This document shows positions 1 to 6,209 of a stretch of DNA of 11,486 nt, piece after piece. The notes beneath the pieces were generated by a model, which saw only the letters and a list, made by a program, of their open reading frames with translations, searched no databases and was not told the DNA's origin. Both the position numbers and the translations under genes were made by a program. The stretch is from contig JACCZI010000173.1 of NCBI GenBank assembly GCA_013696015.1, forward strand, positions 1 to 11,486, in the 5' to 3' direction. Origin of the DNA: Nocardioidaceae bacterium (GTDB lineage Bacteria; Actinomycetota; Actinomycetes; Propionibacteriales; Nocardioidaceae). Within the stretch, counting starts at the first letter, position 1; every line of letters begins with the position of its first letter.

Positions 1-88
1 GTCCCCTGCATGTCTGCGCTCTCGTTACCCCCAATCCCGACCCACTGTGCAAGAGGCGAGGACGCGGACCGAGATGATCGACGGGCGG

Positions 89-1717
89 TCACCCCATGTG
101 CGGGTAGTCGTGGTCGGTCGGTGGCGAGAAGGTCTCCTTGATCGAACGGGTCGAGGTCCATCGCAGCAGGTTCTGCATCGCGCCGGCCTTGTCGTTGGTG
201 CCCGACGCGCGGCCACCACCGAACGGCTGCTGCCCAACGACCGCCCCGGTCGGCTTGTCGTTGATGTAGAAGTTGCCCGCCGCGTACCGCAGCCGGTGCT
301 GCGCATCGGCGATGACCGCCCGATCGGTGGCAATGATCGCCCCGGTGAGCGCGTACGAGGCCGTCGGCTCCATCTGCTCGAGGACCTTGTCGTACGAGCT
401 GTCGGGGTAGACGTGGACGGACAGGATGGGGCCGAAGTACTCGGTCGAGAAGATCTCGTCGGTCGGGTCGCTGCCTTCGAGGATCGTCGGGCGCACGAAC
501 CAGCCCTCGGTGTCGTCGTACTTGCCGCCGGCGGCCACGTCGATCGAAGAGATCCGGTGGGCCCGGTCGATCGCCGCCTTGTGCTTGACGAACGCGCGCT
601 CGTCGATCACCGCTCCCATGAAGTTGCCGAAGTCGGTCACCGGACCCATCGGCAGGCCCTCGATCGCCGAGACGAGGTCGGTCCGCATCCGCCGCCACAG
701 ACTCCGGGGCACGTACGCCCGCGACGCCGCCGAGCACTTCTGCCCCTGGTACTCGAACGCTCCGCGGATCATCGCGGTGCGCAGCACGTCCACGTCGGCA
801 CTCGGGTGGGCAAGGATGAAGTCCTTGCCGCCGGTCTCGCCGACCAGGCGTGGGTACGTCCGGTACGCCGGCAGGTTCTGGGCGACCTCCTGCCACAGGT
901 GCTGGAACGTCGGCGTGGAGCCGGTGAAATGGATGCCTGCCAGGTCTGGATCCTTCAGCGCCACCTGCGAGACCGGCAGCCCGTGCCCGGAGACCATGTT
1001 GATGACACCCGGCGGGAGGCCGGCCGCCTCGAGCAGCCGCATAGTGAAGTGCGCCGAGAACTGCTGCGCGGGCGAGGGTTTCCACACCACGGTGTTGCCC
1101 ATGAGCGCCGGCGCCGTGGGCAGGTTGGCACCGATCGCGGTGAAGTTGAAGGGTGTGATCGCATAGACGAAGCCCTCGAGCGCCCTGTGGTCCATGCGGT
1201 TCCAGACGCCCGCGGCGTGCGCCGCCGGCTGCTCGGCGAGCAGCTGGCTGGCAAAGAAGACGTTGAACCGCCAGAAGTCGATGAGCTCGCATGCGGCGTC
1301 GATCTCGGCCTGGATGACCGACTTCGACTGCCCGAGCATCGTTGCCGCGTTGAGGGTCGAGCGCCACGGACCCGAGAGCAGCGCGGCGGCCTTGAGGAAG
1401 ATCGCCGCCCGGTCGTCGAAGGACATGTCTCGCCACTCCGGCGCGGCCGCCTTGGCGGCGGCGACGGCGTCGCGCGCGTCACCGGCCGTGGCGTTCTTCA
1501 TCACCCCGAGCACGTGCCGGTGGGCGTGTGGCTGGACTGCCTTGATGATTCGGCCGCGCCCCATCCGCTGCTCGCCAGCGATGGTGCTGGTCAGGTCGAT
1601 GCGCTCCGCCTGCAGCTCGACGAGCCGCACCTCGAGCGCAGCCCGCTCGGGGCTGCCCGGTCGGTAGTCGAGAACCGGCTCGTTGACCGGTGGTGGTACC
1701 CGCGTCCGCCCATCCAT
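89..1717 (-). CDS. pruA: L-glutamate gamma-semialdehyde (delta-1-pyrroline-5-carboxylate) dehydrogenase
   Basis: This enzyme oxidises L-glutamate gamma-semialdehyde, the open form of 1-pyrroline-5-carboxylate, to glutamate with NAD+. It is the second step of proline catabolism and acts in the cytosol. The 542-residue product is full length for the actinobacterial single-function PruA. Visible aldehyde-dehydrogenase landmarks are TPFNF at about residues 188-192 (oxyanion Asn191), the cofactor loop FTGST at 264-268, the general-base glutamate in GETGGKDF (Glu294) and the catalytic cysteine in EYQGQKCSAASR (Cys328). QPFGGGRASGTNDKAG near the C-terminus and a terminal YPHMG also fit the PruA clade. 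The ATG at 1717 gives the usual N-terminus (VNEPVLDYRPGSPER), although the Shine-Dalgarno match is poor. It lies 41 bases after the DUF6912-like gene on the same strand and is probably co-transcribed. No proline dehydrogenase gene (putA/prodh) is in the window. Confidence 0.96.
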   Translation of the reverse strand: MDGRTRVPPPVNEPVLDYRPGSPERAALEVRLVELQAERIDLTSTIAGEQRMGRGRIIKAVQPHAHRHVLGVMKNATAGDARDAVAAAKAAAPEWRDMSFDDRAAIFLKAAALLSGPWRSTLNAATMLGQSKSVIQAEIDAACELIDFWRFNVFFASQLLAEQPAAHAAGVWNRMDHRALEGFVYAITPFNFTAIGANLPTAPALMGNTVVWKPSPAQQFSAHFTMRLLEAAGLPPGVINMVSGHGLPVSQVALKDPDLAGIHFTGSTPTFQHLWQEVAQNLPAYRTYPRLVGETGGKDFILAHPSADVDVLRTAMIRGAFEYQGQKCSAASRAYVPRSLWRRMRTDLVSAIEGLPMGPVTDFGNFMGAVIDERAFVKHKAAIDRAHRISSIDVAAGGKYDDTEGWFVRPTILEGSDPTDEIFSTEYFGPILSVHVYPDSSYDKVLEQMEPTASYALTGAIIATDRAVIADAQHRLRYAAGNFYINDKPTGAVVGQQPFGGGRASGTNDKAGAMQNLLRWTSTRSIKETFSPPTDHDYPHMG

Positions 1718-1758
1718 CCCCGCAGGTTACCGCGTGCCCGTCCGGCGTAACCGCGCGC

Positions 1759-2133
1759 TCATCCGCTGCTGGTGACGGCCAGCACCTCGTCCAGCTCCTG
1801 CGTCGCGTACCACGCCAGCTCCGCAGCGTCATCCCCGACATGGAAGGACGCCACGGCGCTGAGCGGCACCGGATCGCCCACGACCACCTCACCAGGACTG
1901 GCTGCGTCCTCCGACTGGACCGATGTGACGTCGGCGGCGACCACCACGATCGGCAGCGCCCGGCTGCTCGAAGCCGCGAGCGTCAGCGCGGCGTACTCCA
2001 GGAGCTCGTCATCGTCGGTGCCGGACACCGTCGCGAGCGCCGCGGTCACGGCGTACCCCCGGCCCGGCGGCACGGCGCCGGACCGCGCAAGAGCCTCGAG
2101 GGCACGCCGGTCGAGCGGGATGTAGACACGCAT
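1759..2133 (-). CDS. DUF6912-like conserved actinobacterial protein
   Basis: The product is a 124-residue cytosolic protein of unknown function. The frame is open further upstream, but I chose the ATG at 2133 because it gives MRVYIPLDRRALEAL, the usual N-terminus of actinobacterial DUF6912 proteins. Family-like landmarks are DELLEYAALTLAA in the middle, the strand IVVVAADV, the segment VPLSAVASFHVGD and the C-terminal ELAWYATQELDEVL. There is no signal peptide or membrane segment. It lies upstream of pruA on the same strand, 41 bases apart, so the two may form an operon. The sequence reveals no reaction. The start codon lies very close to a weak -10-like CACGAT, so a leaderless message is possible but unproven. 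The family assignment rests on remembered motif resemblance. Confidence 0.82.
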   Translation of the reverse strand: MRVYIPLDRRALEALARSGAVPPGRGYAVTAALATVSGTDDDELLEYAALTLAASSSRALPIVVVAADVTSVQSEDAASPGEVVVGDPVPLSAVASFHVGDDAAELAWYATQELDEVLAVTSSG

Positions 2134-2178
2134 GCAGCATCGTGGCATGCCGGTCCGCGCAGTTGTCCTCGTAGCCGG

Positions 2179-2592
2179 GTGCACGCTTTTGTCGATGACG
2201 ACGAAGGAGGCAGATGTGCGGGATTCTCAGCTGGGCGACCAGTGACCCTGCTGGCGGCCGGCGCTCTGACGTCCTGCGGCAGCGACGAGAAGACGTCGCC
2301 CGGCGGCGGTTCGAGTGATGCCGTCGTCATCGACATCACGATCGCCGACGGCGAGGTCTCACCCAACGGCGATGCGGTCGACGCGAGCGTGGGCCAGCCC
2401 ATCGAGCTGTGCGTCGACAGTGACGTCGCCGACGAGCTGCACGTGCACAGCGAACCCGAGCAGGAGTTCGAGGTGGAGGCCGACCCGGGTACGGACCAGG
2501 TCTTCACGTTCAGCGTCGACCTGCCCGGACAGGTCGAGGTCGAGCTGCACGAGCTAGAGGCCACGATCGTCGAGCTCGTCGTCCAGCCGTAG
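2179..2592 (+). CDS. Cupredoxin-like lipoprotein, N-terminus probably frameshifted
   Basis: This is probably a secreted, lipid-anchored protein with one cupredoxin-like beta-sandwich. The intact part runs from a hydrophobic stretch and lipobox (VTLLAAGALTSC, then GSDEK) through DAVVIDITIADGEV, VGQPIELCVDSD and DELHVHSEPEQEFEV to PGQVEVELHEL. The histidines of HVH and LHEL could bind metal, but a classical Cys/Met blue-copper site is not evident. The start is the problem. The strong ribosome site AAGGAGG (2204-2210) serves GTG 2216 or ATG 2214, and neither is in frame with the lipobox. In-frame starts are GTG 2179 (used here; acidic leader DDDE, no ribosome site) and GTG 2242 (too short). Adding one G to the GGG at 2220-2222 would join GTG 2216 to the lipobox with Arg-containing VRGFSAGRP ahead of it. 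The membrane-protein gene starts 4 bases downstream and is presumably its partner. Confidence 0.7.
   Translation: MHAFVDDDEGGRCAGFSAGRPVTLLAAGALTSCGSDEKTSPGGGSSDAVVIDITIADGEVSPNGDAVDASVGQPIELCVDSDVADELHVHSEPEQEFEVEADPGTDQVFTFSVDLPGQVEVELHELEATIVELVVQP
2204..2210 (+). promoter_or_regulatory. Strong ribosome binding site for the lipoprotein
   Basis: AAGGAGG is a near-perfect Shine-Dalgarno sequence. It lies 3 bases before ATG 2214 and 5 bases before GTG 2216, which is ideal spacing for GTG 2216. Neither codon is in frame with the lipoprotein body, so the site is the main evidence that the original start was GTG 2216 and that a base is missing just downstream. Confidence 0.7.
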
Positions 2593-2596
2593 CGCC

Positions 2597-4057
2597 TTGC
2601 GGATCCGGGCGCACGGCATCGGCGGAGTCACCAACCTGCCGATCCCACTCGGGTACGCGGTCGTCGGTGCCGCGCTGGCGCTGGCGCTCTCGTTCGCAGT
2701 GCTCGCGTTCTCGTGGCGTGCGTCTCGATTCATCGGTGACGCCTCGGGGGTCGACCTGCCACGACCGGCTACCGGATTCGTGGACTCGCCCTGGACAAAC
2801 GGTGCGCTGAGCGGTCTGGGCCTGGTGTTCACCGGCTACGTCGCGGTGGCGGCCTTCGTCGGCGCAGACCTGGCCACCAACCCTACGCTCGGCGTGTTCT
2901 ACGTCTGGCTGTGGGTGGGCATGGTGCCCCTGTCGATGCTGTTCGGCCGGATCTGGACGCTCATCTCACCGATGCGAACGGTCCACCGTGGCCTGTCCCG
3001 ACTGATGGGCACAGCACCTGACAGTGGACTGCTGCGCTATCCCGAGCGGCTCGGCTGTGTTCGGCACCCGCTGGTTCGACGTGCCGACCCGTTCGAGCTG
3101 TACTTCTCCCTGATCGCCCGGCTCTCGCCGTTGGGCCGACGCGCCGGCACCGGCCGGGTCGTCGTGCGCCACCCGCTGGACAACCTGGACGGGACGCCCC
3201 AACGTGGCGGCCTGCTCGCTGTCGTCGCCGTGCTGCTCGGCTCGACCGCGTTCGACAGCTTCAGCACCTCGACGTACTGGCTGCAGCACGCCGCCACGAG
3301 CGCCCTCACCGCCGAGCAGCTGGGCACGCTGGTCCTGCTCGGCTTCATCGCGGTCGTGTACGTCTCGTTCAGCCTTGCCACCATGGCGGCTGGCGGGCTG
3401 ACCTGGCGGCAACGGCGCGAGCTGCCCAACGCCATGGCGCACTCGCTGATCCCGATCGTGGCCGGCTACGTCTTCGCGCACTACCTGTCACTCCTGCTCG
3501 AGTACGGCCAGCAGACGTTGATCTACCTGTCCGACCCACTGCAGCGCGGTGACGACCTGCTCGGTCTGGCCGGCGCCGAGGTCAACTTCTTCGCCTCACG
3601 CCACCCGACCACGCTGGCCGTCCTCAAGGTGTACTTCATCGTGCTCGGCCACGTCCTGGGGGTCATCAGCGCCCACGATCGATCCGTGCGGCTGCTGCCT
3701 CGCCGTCACGCCCTGTCCGGCCAGATCGCGCTGCTGGTGGTGATGGTGGGCTACACGGTGGGCGGGCTGCTGCTGCTGTTCACGCGTGACACCGCACCGA
3801 GCGCACCGCACCGCACCGGCCGATCAGACGTGCTCCCGTCGCCACGGCCGCCGGCGGCGCCCGGAGCCGGCCGGCAGCCGGGTCACCTCGGCCGCCAGCG
3901 CGTCGAGCGCCTGGGCCAGGGGCGACTTCGGCGCGCACTCGACCAGCGTCTTGCCCTCGACGAGCGCGTGGTCGACGGCGGCACGATCCTCCGGCAGGTA
4001 CGCCAGCGGCGTGCTGCCGGTGAAACGCTCGAGCAGCTCGCTCACGTCGGCGCGTGA
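2597..4057 (+). CDS. Polytopic membrane protein, with apparent internal deletion and lost stop
   Basis: This is an integral membrane protein of unknown function, of the actinobacterial type starting AHGIGG-x-x-NLPIPL; some relatives carry the label fenitrothion hydrolase, which I would not trust as a function. Hydrophobic segments lie at about residues 19-39, 74-90, 98-116, 205-218, 242-262, 281-301, 341-357 and 376-395. Conserved-looking pieces include SPMRTVHR, RADPFELYFSLIARLSP, LLGSTAFDSF, AHYLSLLLEYGQQTLIYLSDP and VRLLPRRH. The TTG start 4 bases after the lipoprotein stop suggests translational coupling. Two oddities stand out. Only nine residues separate YPERLG and ADPFE, where I expect about 60 including membrane helices. 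The protein should also end soon after LLLLF (near 3782), yet the frame continues about 90 residues of unrelated, low-hydrophobicity sequence antisense to the next gene. A TGA sits at 3787-3789 in another frame. The gene may be decaying or mis-sequenced. Confidence 0.72.
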   Translation: MRIRAHGIGGVTNLPIPLGYAVVGAALALALSFAVLAFSWRASRFIGDASGVDLPRPATGFVDSPWTNGALSGLGLVFTGYVAVAAFVGADLATNPTLGVFYVWLWVGMVPLSMLFGRIWTLISPMRTVHRGLSRLMGTAPDSGLLRYPERLGCVRHPLVRRADPFELYFSLIARLSPLGRRAGTGRVVVRHPLDNLDGTPQRGGLLAVVAVLLGSTAFDSFSTSTYWLQHAATSALTAEQLGTLVLLGFIAVVYVSFSLATMAAGGLTWRQRRELPNAMAHSLIPIVAGYVFAHYLSLLLEYGQQTLIYLSDPLQRGDDLLGLAGAEVNFFASRHPTTLAVLKVYFIVLGHVLGVISAHDRSVRLLPRRHALSGQIALLVVMVGYTVGGLLLLFTRDTAPSAPHRTGRSDVLPSPRPPAAPGAGRQPGHLGRQRVERLGQGRLRRALDQRLALDERVVDGGTILRQVRQRRAAGETLEQLAHVGA

Positions 4058-5089
4058 CCAGCCGAGCGTGGAGCGCATCCGGTTGACGACTATCGCTGCG
4101 TCGACCCCCGGAACGGCCTCGCGCAGGTCGAGCAGCCCACGAGCCAGCCGGGTCAGCCCCACGGGGTCCGCCGAGCCGACGACGAGGACCCGGTCCGCAC
4201 GCTCGAGCGCCAGCAACGTGGCGCCGTTGCGCCGCGGAGCGGCGGTGTCGTACGAGAGCTCCTCCTCCTGCTCGAGGCCGAAACCGCAGTCGACCACGAC
4301 CAGCCGCGCCATCGTCCGTGCTGTGTACAGGATCTGTCCCAGCGCACCCGGGCGCAGCTGCGGCCAGCGGTCCGCGCGCGGCAGCCCGGTGAGCACGTGC
4401 AAGGACGGGCCGAGCTCGCGTACCTGCTGCTGCAGCGCCGGGAGGTCCATCGACCCGGTGTTGGCCAGCCGCGCCGCGGCCAGGACGCCAGAGACCTCGT
4501 CGAGCATCGCCAGCATCGACGACAGCGCCCCGCCATAGACGTCGGCGTCGATGAGCAACGTCGACAGACCGCGGTCGGCGCAGGACGCGGCCACCCCCAA
4601 GGCGACCGTGCTGCGCCCCGGGGCACCTGTGGGCCCCCAGACCACGACCATCCGTCCGAGCGTTCCCTCGTCGGGCACCGAGCCGAACGTGTCGTCCCCG
4701 GCGGCGGACGTCGTGAGCGCCCGGTTGTGCCGCCAGGCGGCACTCGCCGTCACCAGCTGCGGGACGCTCCCGACCTCGCGCCACGAGAGCACCGACGTGG
4801 CGCCCATCCTGGCCACGCGCATCGCCGTCGTCGAGTCGTCGGGATCGGTGATGACGACGGGTTCGGCTCCCGCGTCGACCAGGCGGGCGAGCACGTCGGT
4901 GTCCAGCCCCCGCAGCCCGGCGCTGAGCAGCACGGCGTCGGCCTGGCCGCTCGCGGCGGTGGCGACCGCATCGGCGACGTCCATGCAGCGCCGGACCAAC
5001 CTCATGCCCGACTCCGGCCGTTGCAGCGCGCGCACCACTGCGGTCTCCCACGGCTCGTTCGCTGCGGCCAGCAACACCTGCATGGCCAC
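3824..5089 (-). CDS. CpaE/Ssd-like MinD-family P-loop protein with atypical P-loop
   Basis: This is a 421-residue cytosolic protein of the CpaE / septum-site-determining (Ssd) type within the MinD/ParA superfamily. Such proteins position pilus-assembly or division machinery. The first 120 residues resemble a degenerate response-regulator receiver (AVLLSAGLRGL, PVVITDPDD). A linker follows, then the ATPase-like domain: WGPTGAPGRSTVALGVA at 151-167, LLIDADVYGGALS at 178-190, LVVVDCGFGLEQEEEL at 263-278 and ALERADRVLVVGSADPVGLTR at 294-314. The deviant Walker A motif KGGxGK[S/T] reads TGAPGRS here, so both lysines are replaced. The tail is basic (GRRRRPWRREHV). The GTG at 5089 lies 6 bases after the SAF gene stop; ATG 5083 (MQVLLAA) is an equally good start. 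Coupling to the SAF gene supports a CpaB/CpaE-like pair, but no secretion ATPase or pilin gene is near. The 3' end overlaps the run-on of the plus-strand membrane-protein frame. Confidence 0.85.
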   Translation of the reverse strand: MAMQVLLAAANEPWETAVVRALQRPESGMRLVRRCMDVADAVATAASGQADAVLLSAGLRGLDTDVLARLVDAGAEPVVITDPDDSTTAMRVARMGATSVLSWREVGSVPQLVTASAAWRHNRALTTSAAGDDTFGSVPDEGTLGRMVVVWGPTGAPGRSTVALGVAASCADRGLSTLLIDADVYGGALSSMLAMLDEVSGVLAAARLANTGSMDLPALQQQVRELGPSLHVLTGLPRADRWPQLRPGALGQILYTARTMARLVVVDCGFGLEQEEELSYDTAAPRRNGATLLALERADRVLVVGSADPVGLTRLARGLLDLREAVPGVDAAIVVNRMRSTLGWSRADVSELLERFTGSTPLAYLPEDRAAVDHALVEGKTLVECAPKSPLAQALDALAAEVTRLPAGSGRRRRPWRREHV

Positions 5090-5095
5090 GCCGGT

Positions 5096-5803
5096 TCAGC
5101 CGCCCCGGCGTACGAGCACCGGAGCCCCGGACGCGAGGGTCGCCAGTGTCTCGTCAAGGCCCGCCACCGCGGCGTCGTCCAGGGCAACCAGGACCCGCGT
5201 CGCGGCGCCGCCTCCCAGCGCGGTGTCTGCGGTGTCCAGCGACACGATCGACACGTCGCTGAGCACCTGGGTGGCGGTGCCGGTTGCCCCGCCAGCGGCC
5301 CCGGTCGCTTCGGATGCCACCCACACGTCAACATGGTCGCCAGGCGCCAGATCCGCCGGGATCGAGCCGTCGGGCACCGCCAAGGGCAACTCCGCGGTCG
5401 CCGCCGAGGATGGCTGCAGCGATGAGGCTGCCAGCAGCTCACCGGCGCGTAGGTCGTGGCCGAGCGCGACACCGGAGGGCGGGGCGGCTTCGGCGGACAG
5501 GTACAGCCTCGCCTCGTCACCGCCTGCGAAGTGCACCTGGGTGGCGACCAGGTCCGCGTCGGTGAGCACGGTGCCGGCCGAGACGTCGGAACGCGCCGAC
5601 CACACCGTGACGGTGTCGTCGGCTGCCTCGACCACCCGGACGCCGAGCACGACCGAGGCCGCGACGAGGAGGACGCCGACCGCCAGCCTCGGGTCGCGCC
5701 ACCGGTCAGCGCCGAGCCGGCGAGCCGGGACGGTCCTCGCCGGAGGGTCCGCGACGCGGTCGCGGGCCGTCGGAGCCCCCACCGTCGTCGCCATGCCCGA
5801 CAT
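5096..5803 (-). CDS. SAF-domain membrane-anchored protein (CpaB/RcpC-like)
   Basis: This 235-residue protein has a short basic cytosolic N-terminus (ARRLGADRWRDPR), one membrane segment at about residues 40-60 (LAVGVLLVAASVVLGVRVV) and an extracytoplasmic SAF domain from about 66, recognisable by VWSARSDVSAGTVLTDADL and the later LRAGELLAASSL. SAF domains occur in CpaB/RcpC pilus-assembly proteins and in sugar-modifying proteins. A second beta-rich region follows (PLAVPDGSIPADLAPGDHVDVWV, then a C-terminal ATRVLVALDD stretch), as in CpaB-type proteins. ATG 5803 has GGGG upstream; ATG 5794 (MATTVGAP) is the alternative. The frame stays open to 5992, but that extension has no protein-like character. 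The gene precedes the CpaE-like gene by 6 bases, which suggests the two products work together at the membrane. Its start faces the divergent helix-turn-helix gene across a motif-rich 115-base region. Confidence 0.82.
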   Translation of the reverse strand: MSGMATTVGAPTARDRVADPPARTVPARRLGADRWRDPRLAVGVLLVAASVVLGVRVVEAADDTVTVWSARSDVSAGTVLTDADLVATQVHFAGGDEARLYLSAEAAPPSGVALGHDLRAGELLAASSLQPSSAATAELPLAVPDGSIPADLAPGDHVDVWVASEATGAAGGATGTATQVLSDVSIVSLDTADTALGGGAATRVLVALDDAAVAGLDETLATLASGAPVLVRRGG

Positions 5804-5823
5804 TCTGCCCCGAATGGGGAACA

Positions 5824-5882
5824 CGTCCACCCCCGTCCACAACGCCGGTTCCACACCGCCGTCATGACTCGGGTGTGGACAA
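5824..5882. promoter_or_regulatory. Cluster of DnaA-box-like TCCAC(A) motifs in the divergent intergenic region
   Basis: Four copies of the core TCCAC lie within 60 bases between the divergent SAF and helix-turn-helix genes: 5826-5830, 5836-5840 and 5850-5854 on the plus strand and, inverted, 5875-5879. The last is part of TTGTCCACA on the minus strand (5874-5882), an exact match to the preferred DnaA box of high-GC actinobacteria. CCGTCCACA at 5833-5841 fits the looser Streptomyces consensus. The first two copies are exactly 10 bases apart, one helical turn. DnaA binding is inferred. A regulator unrelated to DnaA could use the same motif. Confidence 0.45.
5850..5879. promoter_or_regulatory. 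Nested 30-base dyad, candidate operator
   Basis: The outer arms TCCACACC (5850-5857) and GGTGTGGA (5872-5879) are perfect inverted repeats. They share their exact centre (between 5864 and 5865) with an inner perfect palindrome GTCATGAC (5861-5868). Twenty-four of 30 bases are symmetric. It lies 46 bases before the helix-turn-helix start and 39 bases from the end of the SAF start codon, which suits an operator controlling both promoters. The divergent regulator is an obvious but unproven candidate ligand. Confidence 0.5.
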
Positions 5883-5918
5883 CCCCCGCGGCCGGAACTG
5901 CGCTGGCAGACTGGAGCC

Positions 5919-6209
5919 ATGCCCCTCGGCTCCGGAGCGCCGCGGTTCCTCGCGTTGGCAGACGTCGCGGAGGTCCTCAACACGTCGGTCAAGCAGGTCT
6001 ATGCGCTGGTGCGCCGGGGCGAGCTGCCCGCGATCAAAATCGGCGGCCGCGGCCAGTGGCGGGTCGAGAGCGATCGGCTCGAGGAGTACATCGAACAGCA
6101 GTACTCCGACACCCGGGACTACATCTCAGCGCACCCCTGGGGGGACAGTGACGAGCCGCAGCTCGCCGGCTTTGCGGACGAGGACGCCGGCGCGCTCGAT
6201 GAGCGCTGA
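5919..6209 (+). CDS. Excisionase-type helix-turn-helix DNA-binding protein
   Basis: This 96-residue protein has one winged helix-turn-helix of the excisionase/MerR-N type at about residues 10-62. It shows FLALADVAEVLNTSVKQVYALV (first two helices and turn), RRGELPAIKIGGRGQWRV (wing) and DRLEEYIEQQY (closing helix). An acidic tail follows (DSDEPQLAGFADEDAG), ending in DER. Small proteins of this kind are common in actinobacteria as transcription factors; despite the family name, nothing here suggests a prophage. The ATG at 5919 has CTGGAG at 5911-5916, which is close. It is divergent from the SAF/CpaE-like operon, with a symmetric motif between them, so it may regulate that operon and itself. 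Its last three codons GAG CGC TGA form one arm of the terminator shared with the convergent gene. Confidence 0.85.
   Translation: MPLGSGAPRFLALADVAEVLNTSVKQVYALVRRGELPAIKIGGRGQWRVESDRLEEYIEQQYSDTRDYISAHPWGDSDEPQLAGFADEDAGALDER

Noticed and set aside
1..88. Left edge, downstream of pruA.
   Set aside because: I found no convincing gene, hairpin or motif in these bases.
47..1750. 567-codon plus-strand frame opposite pruA.
   Set aside because: It is Arg/Val/Asp-rich shadow coding from third-position GC bias. The minus-strand frame has all aldehyde-dehydrogenase motifs.
2214..2318. 34-codon frame MCGILSWATSDPAGG after a perfect ribosome site, resembling the Cys2 start of class II glutamine amidotransferases.
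   Set aside because: It stops after 34 codons, turns Arg-rich at once and has no further family motif. The same ribosome site is better explained by the lipoprotein start at 2216.
3794..3817. Pentamer GCACC present once and then three times in tandem in the convergent gap.
   Set aside because: Too short and too GC-biased to call a repeat element; no hairpin results.
3780..5051. 423-codon minus-strand frame overlapping the CpaE-like gene.
   Set aside because: It is a frame shadow rich in Arg, Gly and Ala. The 3824-5089 frame has the P-loop-family motifs.
5919..6209. Excisionase-like helix-turn-helix as a sign of an integrated element.
   Set aside because: No integrase, attachment-site repeats, tRNA or other phage gene is nearby, and the domain is common in ordinary actinobacterial regulators.
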